A stretch of 64,000 bases of DNA from IMG/VR virus record IMGVR_UViG_3300036944_000561, positions 1 to 64,000 of that record. One strand, written 5' to 3'. Below are positions 1 to 8,988 of this stretch, in pieces (the stretch's first letter is position 1; every line of letters starts with the position of its first letter). The translations under genes were made by a program, and so were the position numbers. A model generated the notes under the pieces. That model searched no databases and had not been told where the DNA came from. It saw only the letters and a list, made by a program, of their open reading frames with translations. This DNA is from a virus.

Positions 1-1
1 A

Positions 2-892
2 ACATTTTGGGTGATGGCTGGTAGAACAGATGTCAAGGGATATTTGGAATTCTTTTTACCTCGTGCATTGAATTTCAGCGACGATGGTGTCAATTGGCGC
101 GGCGCATACGGCGGCCGAATTTATGAATACGGTCAAATGCAAGATGCGGTTGATGCCTTCATTGAAGACGGGGCATTTACCCGGCGGTGTGTCATCGCTA
201 TCTATGATCCTTCCAAAGATTCCAAAGACTCTTTGATGGCCAAGTACTCCATCACCAACACCAAAGATTTGCCATGTAATGACTTCATTCAATTTTGGTC
301 TGACGGTGAAGACATTATGATGGACGTGTATCAGCGTTCTGGTGATATTTTCTGGGGAACAGGTTCTATTAATTTGTATGAATTTGCATTCTTACAAGAA
401 TGTTTTGTTGCTTTGGTCAATACCCGGTCTGAGAAGAAATATGGGTTGGGTTCATATCGTCAAATGACAACCAATCTTCATTTTTACCCTCAGAATGTCG
501 GTACACAAGCTGAAGACATTTGTTCAGGATATCAATGGCAAAGTGATATTCCCCCATACGATGAAGTGATGGGCGGAATTGATATCGGTCCAATAAACGA
601 TACCGAAACCCTCAAAAATTTCTTTCAAGATTGTGTAATGTCATTCACTCGTCTACAGAACAGGATGAAAGATAATTACGTCTTAGATGTATTCAAAAAA
701 TATGAAATTCCAGCGAGCCATAAAAATACCTTATGGGTTGTTGCTTCAACAATTGAAACATATATTTATTCAAAAGTGTTTGTCGACGAACCCAAATGTA
801 GTATGGAAGAAGGTTTCTTCCGATATCATGAGCCTCTTCTCGAAAGTATTAGAAATTGTAAATTCACCAATTTTGAGATAGAGGATATCTGA
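2..892 (+). CDS. Thymidylate synthase / pyrimidine hydroxymethylase family protein, 5' partial
   Basis: The reading frame is open to the left edge, so the N-terminus lies outside the window. Visible blocks match the thymidylate synthase/T4 gp42 fold in order: a YGG segment, RRC before a beta strand, catalytic DLPCN-FIQF (Cys about 90 residues in), YQRSGDIFWG, an Asn that aligns with the base-contacting Asn of thymidylate synthase after a one-residue insertion, and LHFY near the end of the fold. The Cys is followed by Asn where thymidylate synthases have His. About 120 residues of extra helical C-terminus follow. In E. coli the catalytic Cys is residue 146, so roughly 60 residues are missing here. 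It may make dTMP or 5-hydroxymethyl-dUMP; the sequence alone does not decide. It is followed at once by a nucleotide kinase and a dUTPase. Confidence 0.75.
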   Translation, partial: TFWVMAGRTDVKGYLEFFLPRALNFSDDGVNWRGAYGGRIYEYGQMQDAVDAFIEDGAFTRRCVIAIYDPSKDSKDSLMAKYSITNTKDLPCNDFIQFWSDGEDIMMDVYQRSGDIFWGTGSINLYEFAFLQECFVALVNTRSEKKYGLGSYRQMTTNLHFYPQNVGTQAEDICSGYQWQSDIPPYDEVMGGIDIGPINDTETLKNFFQDCVMSFTRLQNRMKDNYVLDVFKKYEIPASHKNTLWVVASTIETYIYSKVFVDEPKCSMEEGFFRYHEPLLESIRNCKFTNFEIEDI

Positions 893-894
893 TC

Positions 895-1485
895 ATGGCT
901 CTCGTAGTAGTATTGACAGGATTGAAAAGATCTGGAAAAGATTATATGCTCAAGCGAGCGCAAGAAGCCTTTGATCTGAGGGGGGTAGAAGTGATTCGTC
1001 TCTCCTTTTCTGATCAATTGAGGGAAATATGTCATTATATTTTCCCGTGGCTTCCAGCGGATATCGAGGAGTCTATCAAGGATGTTCCGTTTGACCATCC
1101 AAAGAATATTCATCGCCTCACTCCTAGAGAAATTTGGAAACGGGTAGCGGACGACAACACCGGCATTTGTTCAATACAACCTGAAGTATTGGTTGACTTT
1201 TTCAACGAGAAATATTCTCAAATTCTAGACGATGATGAAGACCATCGGGTGTATATCATTTCAGATTTAAGAAAATTGTCTGAATACGAATTGGTAAAGA
1301 CAGCACAATTCCCAATTATTCGTATCACCGATCCGGCGTATAATGGACCCATTGATGATGTTGAGAAATTGATTCCATTGTTCGAAGTTGAAGCAGAAGT
1401 TGAAAACCACTTCGAAGAAAAATCAGTATTACAATTTCTCACCATCTTGGAAAAGGTTATCAATGAGAGATACAAACATGAATGA
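895..1485 (+). CDS. Deoxynucleoside monophosphate kinase-like P-loop protein
   Basis: A 196-residue P-loop kinase. Residues 8-16 read TGLKRSGKD, the form of Walker A (GxKxSGKD) seen in the T4 gp1 type deoxynucleotide monophosphate kinases, and LTPREIWKR in the middle fits the same family. These enzymes phosphorylate dNMPs, including hydroxymethylated ones in phages with modified DNA. The start lies 3 bases after the thymidylate synthase-like gene, and the end overlaps the dUTPase start, so the three genes are probably translated together for nucleotide supply. Substrate is not predictable. The family call is good, the exact specificity is inference. Confidence 0.72.
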   Translation: MALVVVLTGLKRSGKDYMLKRAQEAFDLRGVEVIRLSFSDQLREICHYIFPWLPADIEESIKDVPFDHPKNIHRLTPREIWKRVADDNTGICSIQPEVLVDFFNEKYSQILDDDEDHRVYIISDLRKLSEYELVKTAQFPIIRITDPAYNGPIDDVEKLIPLFEVEAEVENHFEEKSVLQFLTILEKVINERYKHE

Positions 1486-2191
1486 ACAATTAGAATTACA
1501 ACCCATGACATTCTTTGAAGAAATCGAAACATACTGTGCTGATATCCTGGTTCATCAAGCATCGCTCAATGAACTATACAATAAAGATTGGAAATCTATC
1601 AGCATTCATTCTGTTGTTTTTGCGGTCAAAGAAGAATTGGTTGAAATGAACCGGGAACTAACCCACATTTGGAAGTTTTGGGGATCCAAGAAAGCAAACT
1701 ACTCTAATGCGTTGGAAGAATTCATCGACGTATTACATTTTTCAGCATTTATGGTGTTGTTGAATGAAGACGTTTTGTCCCGTCCGTATCAGAAACCGTA
1801 TATCAACGGGGTATTCAAAGATTTTTCTGCCGAATCTTTGTGTTCTACTTTGGCTGTAGGCAATAGATCAAAGGAATTGATTCTTCTTAATCGCATCAAT
1901 ACTGCTGCCGAAACTCTCAAGAGTACATTCCCCCGGTTCGATTGCACTCTCCCATTCTTGTTCTTGTTTGGTTGTGTATTCTTTGACATGACACCTTCAC
2001 AAATGTATGTTGGATATCTTTTCAAGAACAACAAGAACAAGAACAGAACATTGAAAGGGGCTACTGTCAAAGATATTGATAAAACTTCCGAGATGAGCGT
2101 CTACCAGTACCTGCAATCATCCAATATAGTCTTTGAAACAGAGGAAGAGTATAATCTCAGGATGGTTACATTAGAGGGAAGGAAATACTGA
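1478..2191 (+). CDS. Dimeric (all-alpha) dUTPase-like protein
   Basis: The protein of 237 residues carries motifs of the all-alpha dimeric dUTPase/MazG-like fold: EELVEMNRE (about 52-60), WKFWGSKK (65-72) and EEFIDVLHF (80-88), acidic clusters that bind magnesium and the nucleotide phosphates. The expected reaction is dUTP to dUMP plus pyrophosphate, which both keeps uracil out of DNA and supplies dUMP to the thymidylate synthase-like enzyme two genes upstream. I chose the ATG at 1478, which overlaps the kinase stop, with GAGA about 8 bases upstream; an in-frame ATG at 1463 is also possible. It runs into the next gene with a shared TGATG. Confidence 0.75.
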   Translation: MNEQLELQPMTFFEEIETYCADILVHQASLNELYNKDWKSISIHSVVFAVKEELVEMNRELTHIWKFWGSKKANYSNALEEFIDVLHFSAFMVLLNEDVLSRPYQKPYINGVFKDFSAESLCSTLAVGNRSKELILLNRINTAAETLKSTFPRFDCTLPFLFLFGCVFFDMTPSQMYVGYLFKNNKNKNRTLKGATVKDIDKTSEMSVYQYLQSSNIVFETEEEYNLRMVTLEGRKY

Positions 2192-2715
2192 TGTTTATAG
2201 CGAATTTAGGACATATTTCAGAAGAGAGCATTGAAGCCATCAAATCTACTATCAAAGTCTCTCATAATTTTCAAAAAGACTTAGATAAAAATGTGTTGCT
2301 GGTCAGCTTCTCCCCGGCTATCTACAAAGAATTGTACAATGGATTGTACAACCTTGCGATAGATGTGAAATATCCTTCTGATCTTCATACCGGAAAGATT
2401 ACTTGTTGGAATACCAAGGATGATGGAACTTCATTAGAATTTCATCCCGAATTTCAACTTCTGCACGAAATATTATATCTGAATGAAAGTGTTGCCAATA
2501 TGACTCAGATCATCAATGAACAAGGCAAGCTGGTTATTCAGATGTCAAGGGATGTTTCGGGTATGACCAAAGAAGTCAAGACATTAAAAGAATTCATCGT
2601 AAATAACACTCACCAACGAAGTGTGATGGTTGATTTAGTTGACCAGATCAATGCTCGTTTTAAACGCATGGGTGTAGAACCAATCGATTTCCAATATGAG
2701 TATAGGGAGCAATAA
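2191..2715 (+). CDS. Hypothetical protein, C-terminal coiled coil
   Basis: A 174-residue protein I do not recognise. The first 90 residues look globular; from about residue 95 to 150 there is a helical, heptad-like stretch rich in Glu, Lys, Val and Met. It overlaps the dUTPase stop at 2191 and ends directly before uvsX, so it is part of the nucleotide metabolism and recombination operon. No membrane segment or signal is seen. A role as a recombination or replication accessory protein is only suggested by position. Confidence 0.8.
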   Translation: MFIANLGHISEESIEAIKSTIKVSHNFQKDLDKNVLLVSFSPAIYKELYNGLYNLAIDVKYPSDLHTGKITCWNTKDDGTSLEFHPEFQLLHEILYLNESVANMTQIINEQGKLVIQMSRDVSGMTKEVKTLKEFIVNNTHQRSVMVDLVDQINARFKRMGVEPIDFQYEYREQ

Positions 2716-3804
2716 ATGGCCTCTTTGACAGATAAAATTTTGAAACTTGCCCAAAAGAATAACAAGAATCCAGTTTCTGTTTTGAAAGAATCTGGTTTCA
2801 TCAAAAAGGAAGTATTGGCTAAACTTCCTGTCCCTATTCTGAACATTGCTCATTCTGGTAATGTTGAAGGTGAAGACGCTGGTATAACGTTTGGGTCTCA
2901 CCAGATCCTAGGTGAATCAAAAACTTTCAAGACATTGTTCGGCATCATCCAGGTCAAAGCATTCATGGATGCGTACAAGGATTCAACGTGCGTCTTCATT
3001 GATTCAGAATTCGGGGCGAATGAAGATTATTGGAAAGCCTGTGAAATCGACATGAATCGGGTAATTCATATTCCTGTTCGTAGTGTTGAAGAAATGATGA
3101 ACGTGGTCATTCCTATTCTCGAAGAAACAGATGTTTCTGATAACGTTGTCTTCTTCGTCGACTCTGTTGGTCAATTGGGTTCTAAGAAAGAACTTGAAAA
3201 TTCGATGACGGGTGAAGCTGGCAAGCAAGACTTTACTCGTGCGAAGAGTCTGAACTCATTCTGGCGTCTCGCCATTCCTGCAATCAATCTCGCAAAGGTT
3301 CCATTCTTTTGGATTGGTGGTATCTATGACACAACAGACCAATACAATCCGCTATCAATCAGCGGTGGTAAGAAGGGTGAACTCGGCTCAGACACCATTT
3401 GGTTGATCACCAAGTCAAAGAACAAAGAAACCGTGAAAAACGAAGTCACAGGAAAATCCAAAGAAGAACAGACTGGTTGGGTCTTCAACATTAAGATTTA
3501 CAAATCTCGTTTTGTTGTAGAAGGTTCGGTCTTCCCTGTATGTGTAAGATATGACGGGGGTGTTGACAAATATTATGGTATATTAGATATTGCTAGGGAA
3601 GTCGGTGCTGTTGATATGCCCAGCAATGGTTGGTACTGCCGTACAGAATTGATCGGGTATATTGATGACAAAAAGGTTCAAAAATCATCAATGGACTCAG
3701 AATGGTTTGAAAGTATTATCAAGAATGAAGAATTTCAAACTCTTGTTCGAAAGAAATATATGCTGACCAACGAAAACTTGTTAGCGAGCAAAGACGAACA
3801 GTGA
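2716..3804 (+). CDS. uvsX: UvsX-like RecA-family recombinase
   Basis: This 362-residue protein is the phage strand-exchange recombinase that loads on gp32-covered ssDNA. It aligns along its length with T4 UvsX: IPxxNIAxSG near residue 40, an atypical Walker A GESKTFKT (66-73; T4 has GPSKSFKS), FIDSEFG (about 94-100), Walker B VVFFVDSVG (144-152), SKKE, a region matching MTRAKT-K, and the C-terminal DGGxDxYxGxLD and NGWY blocks. Its partners UvsY and UvsW are encoded near 26-29 kb. It starts two bases after the previous stop and is followed by a terminator hairpin. Confidence 0.95.
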   Translation: MASLTDKILKLAQKNNKNPVSVLKESGFIKKEVLAKLPVPILNIAHSGNVEGEDAGITFGSHQILGESKTFKTLFGIIQVKAFMDAYKDSTCVFIDSEFGANEDYWKACEIDMNRVIHIPVRSVEEMMNVVIPILEETDVSDNVVFFVDSVGQLGSKKELENSMTGEAGKQDFTRAKSLNSFWRLAIPAINLAKVPFFWIGGIYDTTDQYNPLSISGGKKGELGSDTIWLITKSKNKETVKNEVTGKSKEEQTGWVFNIKIYKSRFVVEGSVFPVCVRYDGGVDKYYGILDIAREVGAVDMPSNGWYCRTELIGYIDDKKVQKSSMDSEWFESIIKNEEFQTLVRKKYMLTNENLLASKDEQ

Positions 3805-3813
3805 TAGTATTTT

Positions 3814-3840
3814 GGAGACTCTATAACAGAGTCTCCTTTT
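3814..3840 (+). terminator. Rho-independent terminator after uvsX
   Basis: GGAGACTC and GAGTCTCC form an 8-bp stem with a 7-base loop, followed by TTTT. It closes the operon that begins with the thymidylate synthase-like gene and lies 9 bases after the uvsX stop codon. Confidence 0.8.
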
Positions 3841-3859
3841 CAAAGATTGGTGAAGTATA

Positions 3860-5287
3860 ATGCTGATTCAAGATTTAATTCTCAACCAATTTCTTCATAA
3901 TGAAGATTTCTTTCACAAAGCTCTTCCGCATATAAAGAATGAATATTTCGAAGGTGAACCCGAACGAGTAGTGTTTGGGTTGATTGATTCGTATGCTCAG
4001 AAATATAACAGTCGTCCAACTGCTGAAGCCATCGCCATCCTAGCGGAAGAATCAAAGATTCCTGAAGGCATCTGGGAAAAAGTGATTGATTTAGTCGGTA
4101 TGTTAGAAACCCCTGCCGAACCCCAGAACTATAAATGGCTGTTATCGCAAACTGAGCAATGGATGAGGGATCGTGCTTGCTATAACGTGATAATGGATGC
4201 GGTAAACATATACAGCAATAAGAATCGCCGTCAGGAGCTCTCAACCATACCAGAATTGTTGGCCGAGGCTACTATTGTTGGATTTGATGATGACCTTGGT
4301 GAGATCTACTGGGAAATGGCCGGAGAACATTATGATTATATGCATAGTGAACAAACCAGGATCCCGTTTACAGTTGAAATTCTGAACAAGATTACCAATG
4401 GGGGAGTTTGGAGAAAATGTCTGTGTGCTCTCACTGCTGGTATCAACGTCGGAAAAACAACAGGATTGATCGATTTAGCTGCTCAATATGCCTCTCAAGG
4501 GTATGACGTCATCTACTTCACCTTCGAAGTTCAGCAACACGGTATTAGACACAGAATGGACTGTAGGGTACTTGATAGAGACTTTCAGACTGTTGAAGCT
4601 TTACCAAGACATCAATATCTGGCCATGATTGAAAATATGCGGAAGAAGGGCTGGGGAAATATCTTCATCAAGGAATATCCAAGCGGGGGCGCTCATGCTG
4701 GGCATTGCCGGGCATATGTCAAAGATTTGATGAAGCGGAAGAATGTGAAACCTACAGTCTTGTTGTTTGACTATATTGGCGAAATGGCAAGCGAACGGCT
4801 CCCGGTAGCCATGATCGGTAAATCCGATTTGTATCAAGGCTCTATCGCCAGGGAATTGAGATCGTTAGCATTCGAATTTGATTGCGCTGGGTGGACTGCT
4901 ACACAGTTTCAACGTGGTATGCAAAACACCAAAGACATGGATCTTTCTGGGAACGCTGATTCCATTACTGTTCCAAAGGTCTTAGATTTACAAATTGGTC
5001 TTGCCGTCCCTGATGAATATGCTGCTCTGAATCAAGCTTGGGGAACGGTCATGAAAAACCGTTTTGCTAACAAGAACAAAATGAAGAATTTCTTGATAGG
5101 ACTGAACCAAGATTTTCAGAAACTGTTTGATGTTGATCCAGAGCTACAGACATTTGCAGCGGGTGAGCTGAACACTGATAACATCGGGGATTCCGATAAA
5201 GTTGAAAGTGTACCGGGTGCGCCTAAGACGTCTATTAGAAAGTCTCAGAAACTTGACAGAGAATCTGTGAACAAATTAGTTTTTTGA
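3860..5287 (+). CDS. 41: Replicative DNA helicase, gp41/DnaB-like
   Basis: A 475-residue hexameric helicase of the DnaB/RecA-like family that unwinds DNA ahead of the replisome and recruits the gp61-type primase (encoded at 41.8 kb). The N-terminal alpha-helical domain matches T4 gp41 (EYFEGEPERVV, residues 29-38). Walker A is GINVGKTT (194-201), the TFEVQ segment follows, and Walker B is VLLFDYIG (300-307). QFQRG and NRFANKNKMKNFLIG resemble T4's AQVGRS and SRYGDKNKWNKFLMG. The C-terminus ends in a hydrophobic NKLVF. The gene stands alone after a terminator. Confidence 0.94.
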   Translation: MLIQDLILNQFLHNEDFFHKALPHIKNEYFEGEPERVVFGLIDSYAQKYNSRPTAEAIAILAEESKIPEGIWEKVIDLVGMLETPAEPQNYKWLLSQTEQWMRDRACYNVIMDAVNIYSNKNRRQELSTIPELLAEATIVGFDDDLGEIYWEMAGEHYDYMHSEQTRIPFTVEILNKITNGGVWRKCLCALTAGINVGKTTGLIDLAAQYASQGYDVIYFTFEVQQHGIRHRMDCRVLDRDFQTVEALPRHQYLAMIENMRKKGWGNIFIKEYPSGGAHAGHCRAYVKDLMKRKNVKPTVLLFDYIGEMASERLPVAMIGKSDLYQGSIARELRSLAFEFDCAGWTATQFQRGMQNTKDMDLSGNADSITVPKVLDLQIGLAVPDEYAALNQAWGTVMKNRFANKNKMKNFLIGLNQDFQKLFDVDPELQTFAAGELNTDNIGDSDKVESVPGAPKTSIRKSQKLDRESVNKLVF

Positions 5288-5367
5288 TTGAAAAATTTGC
5301 CCATATAATTACTGGTGCAATGTAAAATGACAATTTGTGTATATTATCTTGAAAAAGGAAATCGTGT

Positions 5368-5625
5368 ATGAACAAAAGTGAATTGATTGAAGCCGTAGCA
5401 ACCAAAGCAGATGTTTCGAAAGCTACCGTTAACAGAACTCTTGATGCCCTGGCCGAAGTGTTGAAAGAAACCTTGGTTAAACCTGGCGATAAAGTTCGTA
5501 TCCTGGGCGTGGCTTCTTTTGAAGTCAAACACCAAGAAGCTCGAACTGCTCGAAATCCGTTGAATGGTGAAACTGTCCAAGTTGCCGCCAAAGATGTCGT
5601 AAAAGCAAAATCATTGGTGAAATAA
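5368..5625 (+). CDS. HU/IHF-family DNA-binding protein
   Basis: An 85-residue protein with the full HU fold: MNKSELIEAVA at the start, KATVNRTLDAL, the VRILGVASFEV beta segment and the RTARNPLNGE arm motif that wraps the minor groove. HU proteins bend DNA and assist replication, recombination and transcription complexes. T4 itself lacks an HU homologue, so this is a variation on the T4 plan. An AAAAAGGA ribosome-binding site lies upstream, and the stop overlaps the start of the next gene (TAATG), indicating coupling. Confidence 0.94.
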   Translation: MNKSELIEAVATKADVSKATVNRTLDALAEVLKETLVKPGDKVRILGVASFEVKHQEARTARNPLNGETVQVAAKDVVKAKSLVK

Positions 5626-5984
5626 TGAGAATTCGAGTCGGACACCCTCTATTTGAAAAACTTGCCGGTGAACTACGGAACCACCTCGGTGGTAAAATGG
5701 TTGTTCATGATTGCACGGACTTTTCTGAAAATGATGTCCGTTCAAAGATAGAAAGTGAATCACCTGCGAGGAAAGAAGTTCTCTCAGTAGATTTATTGCG
5801 GTCTGAATATTCAATTTTTGCTGAAACACATTTCTGTGTTGCGAGAATCACCAATCGCGATGATCTTTATTTTGCAATTGATGTTTCAATTGATGACTCT
5901 GGTGACAATGTTTTTGAACAAGTTCATTTCAGAGAAATCGATGGTGAAGAAGAATTGGAAAAGATCAAAGAATTTCTCGATTGA
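5625..5984 (+). CDS. Hypothetical acidic protein
   Basis: This 119-residue protein is translationally coupled to the HU gene through a TAATG overlap. It is not recognised. It is acidic, especially at the C-terminus (EIDGEEELEKIKEFLD), with no signal, membrane segment or zinc motif. A strong terminator follows. Co-transcription with HU is the only functional clue. Confidence 0.75.
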   Translation: MRIRVGHPLFEKLAGELRNHLGGKMVVHDCTDFSENDVRSKIESESPARKEVLSVDLLRSEYSIFAETHFCVARITNRDDLYFAIDVSIDDSGDNVFEQVHFREIDGEEELEKIKEFLD

Positions 5985-6000
5985 GTTACTTCTAAGTTGA

Positions 6001-6028
6001 AAAGACCGCCAATTTGGCGGTCTTTTTG
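6001..6028 (+). terminator. Rho-independent terminator
   Basis: AAAGACCGCC and GGCGGTCTTT form a strong stem with loop AATTT, followed by further Ts. It separates the HU operon from rIIA. Confidence 0.85.
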
Positions 6029-6088
6029 TTATTGAAACTTTTACCCAGTAAAATAAAGCAATTTCTTTGATTTCAAAAAGGTATCGTG

Positions 6089-8959
6089 ATGGAATTACAC
6101 AATCAAGAACGCATCATTTCTTCCGGCAATAGCGGCAAACACTTTGATGTAGAGTCCAACGGGATTTTGTTTCAGACTTTAACATCTACCCTGTACAAAG
6201 ATAAACCCAGAGCAGTTGTTCGTGAAGAAATTGCCAACTGTGTTGATGCCCATAGGATGCGTGATGAACTCTTCAGAGATTGTTACAATTTCGAAACAAA
6301 AGAAATCACAGATCATAGAAAATTTCAAGAATTGGTGGATGCTGGTTATTCTGTTCCCGGTACTCCATGGGAAATCCATCTCCCTACAGAAATTGAACCT
6401 TGGCTGATTTTCAAAGATTGCGGTATTGGACTAACACCTGACAGTGTAATCGGAAAAATACAATACGATGAAGCTGGCACTGCTATTATCATCGATGGTA
6501 AACCACTGAGGCAAGGGGGAGTGTATACCACTCTATTCGGCTCAGACAAGCGTCAAAACAATCTCACAATAGGATCGTATGGTTTAGGGTGTAAGTCCCC
6601 CTATTCTATCTCTGATACGTTTACGGTCAATTGTATTGTCGGGGGTAAGAAACATTCTTATCTCATGTATATGGATGAAAGTAGAACCCCGTCAGTAGAA
6701 TGGTTGACTGAAGGAGAAACATTAGAAGAAATGATGGGAGACGGTCGTCCCGAATTGGTGAATGAACCCAATGGAGTAGAAGTTAGAATCGAGGGGATAG
6801 AATATAGAATCTTCGATAAATTGAAACTTGCCGCATCTGAAATTCTACAGACATTTCCTCAAGAAGAACAACCTATCATCAACTCCGGGATGTTTTCATT
6901 CCGGCCAATGGAAGTTGAACCATTCACCGAACATACAATGTTAGTCAAGAATGCTCACTATGGGTCTTTATTCTATAATCAGATAGTTGTCAATACCGGG
7001 GGTGTAATTTATCCGGTAGACCAAGAGAAATATTCCGAATTTGAAATATCCGAAGTTGTTTTGAATTATCTCAAGGGTAGAGGAACATTGATGATCAATA
7101 TGCCGTTGGGTAGCGTAGGCATTCCTCCATCACGAGAAGAAATTTCATACGATAAGAAGACTGTAGACAATATCTCTACTGTTATCAAAGAAGTTTCAAC
7201 ACTGGTCGATAATAAGATCAAAGAAATTATATCCCAAATCAGTTTGAAAAATAATTCCATTGGAAGATATTGGCCGGTGTACCAAGAACTTTCAAAAATC
7301 TTCGGGCACTCTGAAGCTTCTAACATCATAGAACAAGAATATAGAAAAAGAGAAACTGAACTCAAACAAGCTGGATTATTTTTCGATAAATCCGATAGCG
7401 GAAACTCTTTCGGGATTTCTTTAGAATTAGGTAAATTGCGATATGGTCAAGATTTCAGAGTATATCACAGAGGTTTTAACAAACGATACACTTCTGAAAA
7501 AGAATCTTCTCATGTATCTACTGGGTACATGAGAAATCCACGATTAGTATTGAACAAATACACCTTTGAAAATTCTATGATTGTTTTGCTGGACAATAAC
7601 TTTGCAAAATCTACTATCATCAGTCGATTGAATGGTGTTTGGGAAACGTCAGTCAAATACATTTATATTTTTGGTGTTGATAAAGAAATAGTTCAACCCA
7701 ACTCTGTATCGGATATGGTTAAGAAACTTTCTGATATATACGAATGTGAGGTGTTGTTGTCATCACAAATATGCGACAAATATGAAGATTATAAATCCCA
7801 GAACAAATTAACGCGAGCCAGTACTGAAGAAGTTGTTAGAAATGTGCGAATCATTGATCCTTTCGATTCAACTTCTGCTGCTTGTAAGGAATCACCACAT
7901 TCCGGTAATATGCCCGACATTTTCTTTGAGAATGGTTTGGAAGAATTCAAAAATCCTATCACTTTCATATCTTATGAAGAATGGGAGAAATATGAAAATT
8001 CTTCAGGATGGTACAGTAGAAATTCTAAAGTGAAACTTCAACTAGCATTTTTAGAACTTGATATGGACCGTTTGTATATTGTCAAGGGAACAAGAACAGT
8101 TTCTGCTAAGATGTTCAGGGATTCAGAAGACACCCGGGAAATCACCTCAGAGATTATCAACAATGCAATAGAAACCAGAAATTCGATGTTGTTGAAGGAA
8201 CTATGGCCATCCTCGGATTTATCTAGATTTTGTCTAAAGGAATATTGTAGAACAAACCAGCATTCAGACGGATTTGATTATATTAACAAATATTCTGATA
8301 TCCTTAGAAGAGTTGGAGGACAATCAGTTTTGGAACTGGCTGTCATCTCTTGGGCAACGTATCAAGAAGAAGAGTACAAAAGTGCTGGTCAATTGTATTA
8401 TGAATTAAAATGTTTGACTCCAGAGCAATATAACCGAGTTGTTTCATTCTTTGATCTATTTGACATAGATGTTCCTGCGTTGTATGCTAAATTTGAAGAA
8501 ATTTCAATATTGTTTTCAGATGATAATATTGATGAATCATACGCGATGATCAAATATGCATCTGATAGTCATTTCAGAAGTTTGTCCGGAATACAAGTGT
8601 TGCAAAAGTGTGGATTCGAAGTGACTTCTAAATTATGTCAACTGGCTGAAGACTTTTTGAAAATGATGACAATCATGTATCATCCAACCTTTAAAGAAAT
8701 TAAAGAAAAATTGGAAACCATCGACGAAAAATTGATATCTTGTGTTTCTATCGATCATGATGCTATCTATAATCGGATATCGAAATATGTAAGCAAAGTT
8801 CTGAAAGAATTAGACAATCCTCTTATTGCCAAGCAATGTCAACAAGAAATAGAAAATTCTATAAGAACAAAACAACGTTTTTGTTCAATGTTACGATTTG
8901 ATTTAGAACCGAAATTAAGAACAACTTCTGAGAGTCTATTGAAAACTCTAAGCATATAA
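6089..8959 (+). CDS. rIIA: RIIA-like protein
   Basis: A 956-residue protein, longer than T4 rIIA (725). The N-terminal 300 residues are a GHKL-type ATPase-like fold: AVVREEIANCVDAH is the N-box (Glu, Asn, Asp), FKDCGIGL the DxGxG box and IGSYGLGCKSPYS the glycine-rich lid, as in T4 rIIA. The rest is mostly helical with no known domain. T4 rIIA is a membrane-associated early protein needed for growth on lambda lysogens and linked to lysis timing; its mechanism is unknown. It is followed 29 bases later by an rIIB homologue, the T4 arrangement. I chose ATG at 6089 with AAAGG upstream. Confidence 0.88.
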   Translation: MELHNQERIISSGNSGKHFDVESNGILFQTLTSTLYKDKPRAVVREEIANCVDAHRMRDELFRDCYNFETKEITDHRKFQELVDAGYSVPGTPWEIHLPTEIEPWLIFKDCGIGLTPDSVIGKIQYDEAGTAIIIDGKPLRQGGVYTTLFGSDKRQNNLTIGSYGLGCKSPYSISDTFTVNCIVGGKKHSYLMYMDESRTPSVEWLTEGETLEEMMGDGRPELVNEPNGVEVRIEGIEYRIFDKLKLAASEILQTFPQEEQPIINSGMFSFRPMEVEPFTEHTMLVKNAHYGSLFYNQIVVNTGGVIYPVDQEKYSEFEISEVVLNYLKGRGTLMINMPLGSVGIPPSREEISYDKKTVDNISTVIKEVSTLVDNKIKEIISQISLKNNSIGRYWPVYQELSKIFGHSEASNIIEQEYRKRETELKQAGLFFDKSDSGNSFGISLELGKLRYGQDFRVYHRGFNKRYTSEKESSHVSTGYMRNPRLVLNKYTFENSMIVLLDNNFAKSTIISRLNGVWETSVKYIYIFGVDKEIVQPNSVSDMVKKLSDIYECEVLLSSQICDKYEDYKSQNKLTRASTEEVVRNVRIIDPFDSTSAACKESPHSGNMPDIFFENGLEEFKNPITFISYEEWEKYENSSGWYSRNSKVKLQLAFLELDMDRLYIVKGTRTVSAKMFRDSEDTREITSEIINNAIETRNSMLLKELWPSSDLSRFCLKEYCRTNQHSDGFDYINKYSDILRRVGGQSVLELAVISWATYQEEEYKSAGQLYYELKCLTPEQYNRVVSFFDLFDIDVPALYAKFEEISILFSDDNIDESYAMIKYASDSHFRSLSGIQVLQKCGFEVTSKLCQLAEDFLKMMTIMYHPTFKEIKEKLETIDEKLISCVSIDHDAIYNRISKYVSKVLKELDNPLIAKQCQQEIENSIRTKQRFCSMLRFDLEPKLRTTSESLLKTLSI

Positions 8960-8988
8960 TTATCCCAATTTCATAGGAGGACAAGAAC

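Noticed and set aside
3000-3230. Minus-strand frame inside uvsX
   Set aside because: Overlaps a well-supported recombinase gene in full and has no start signal.
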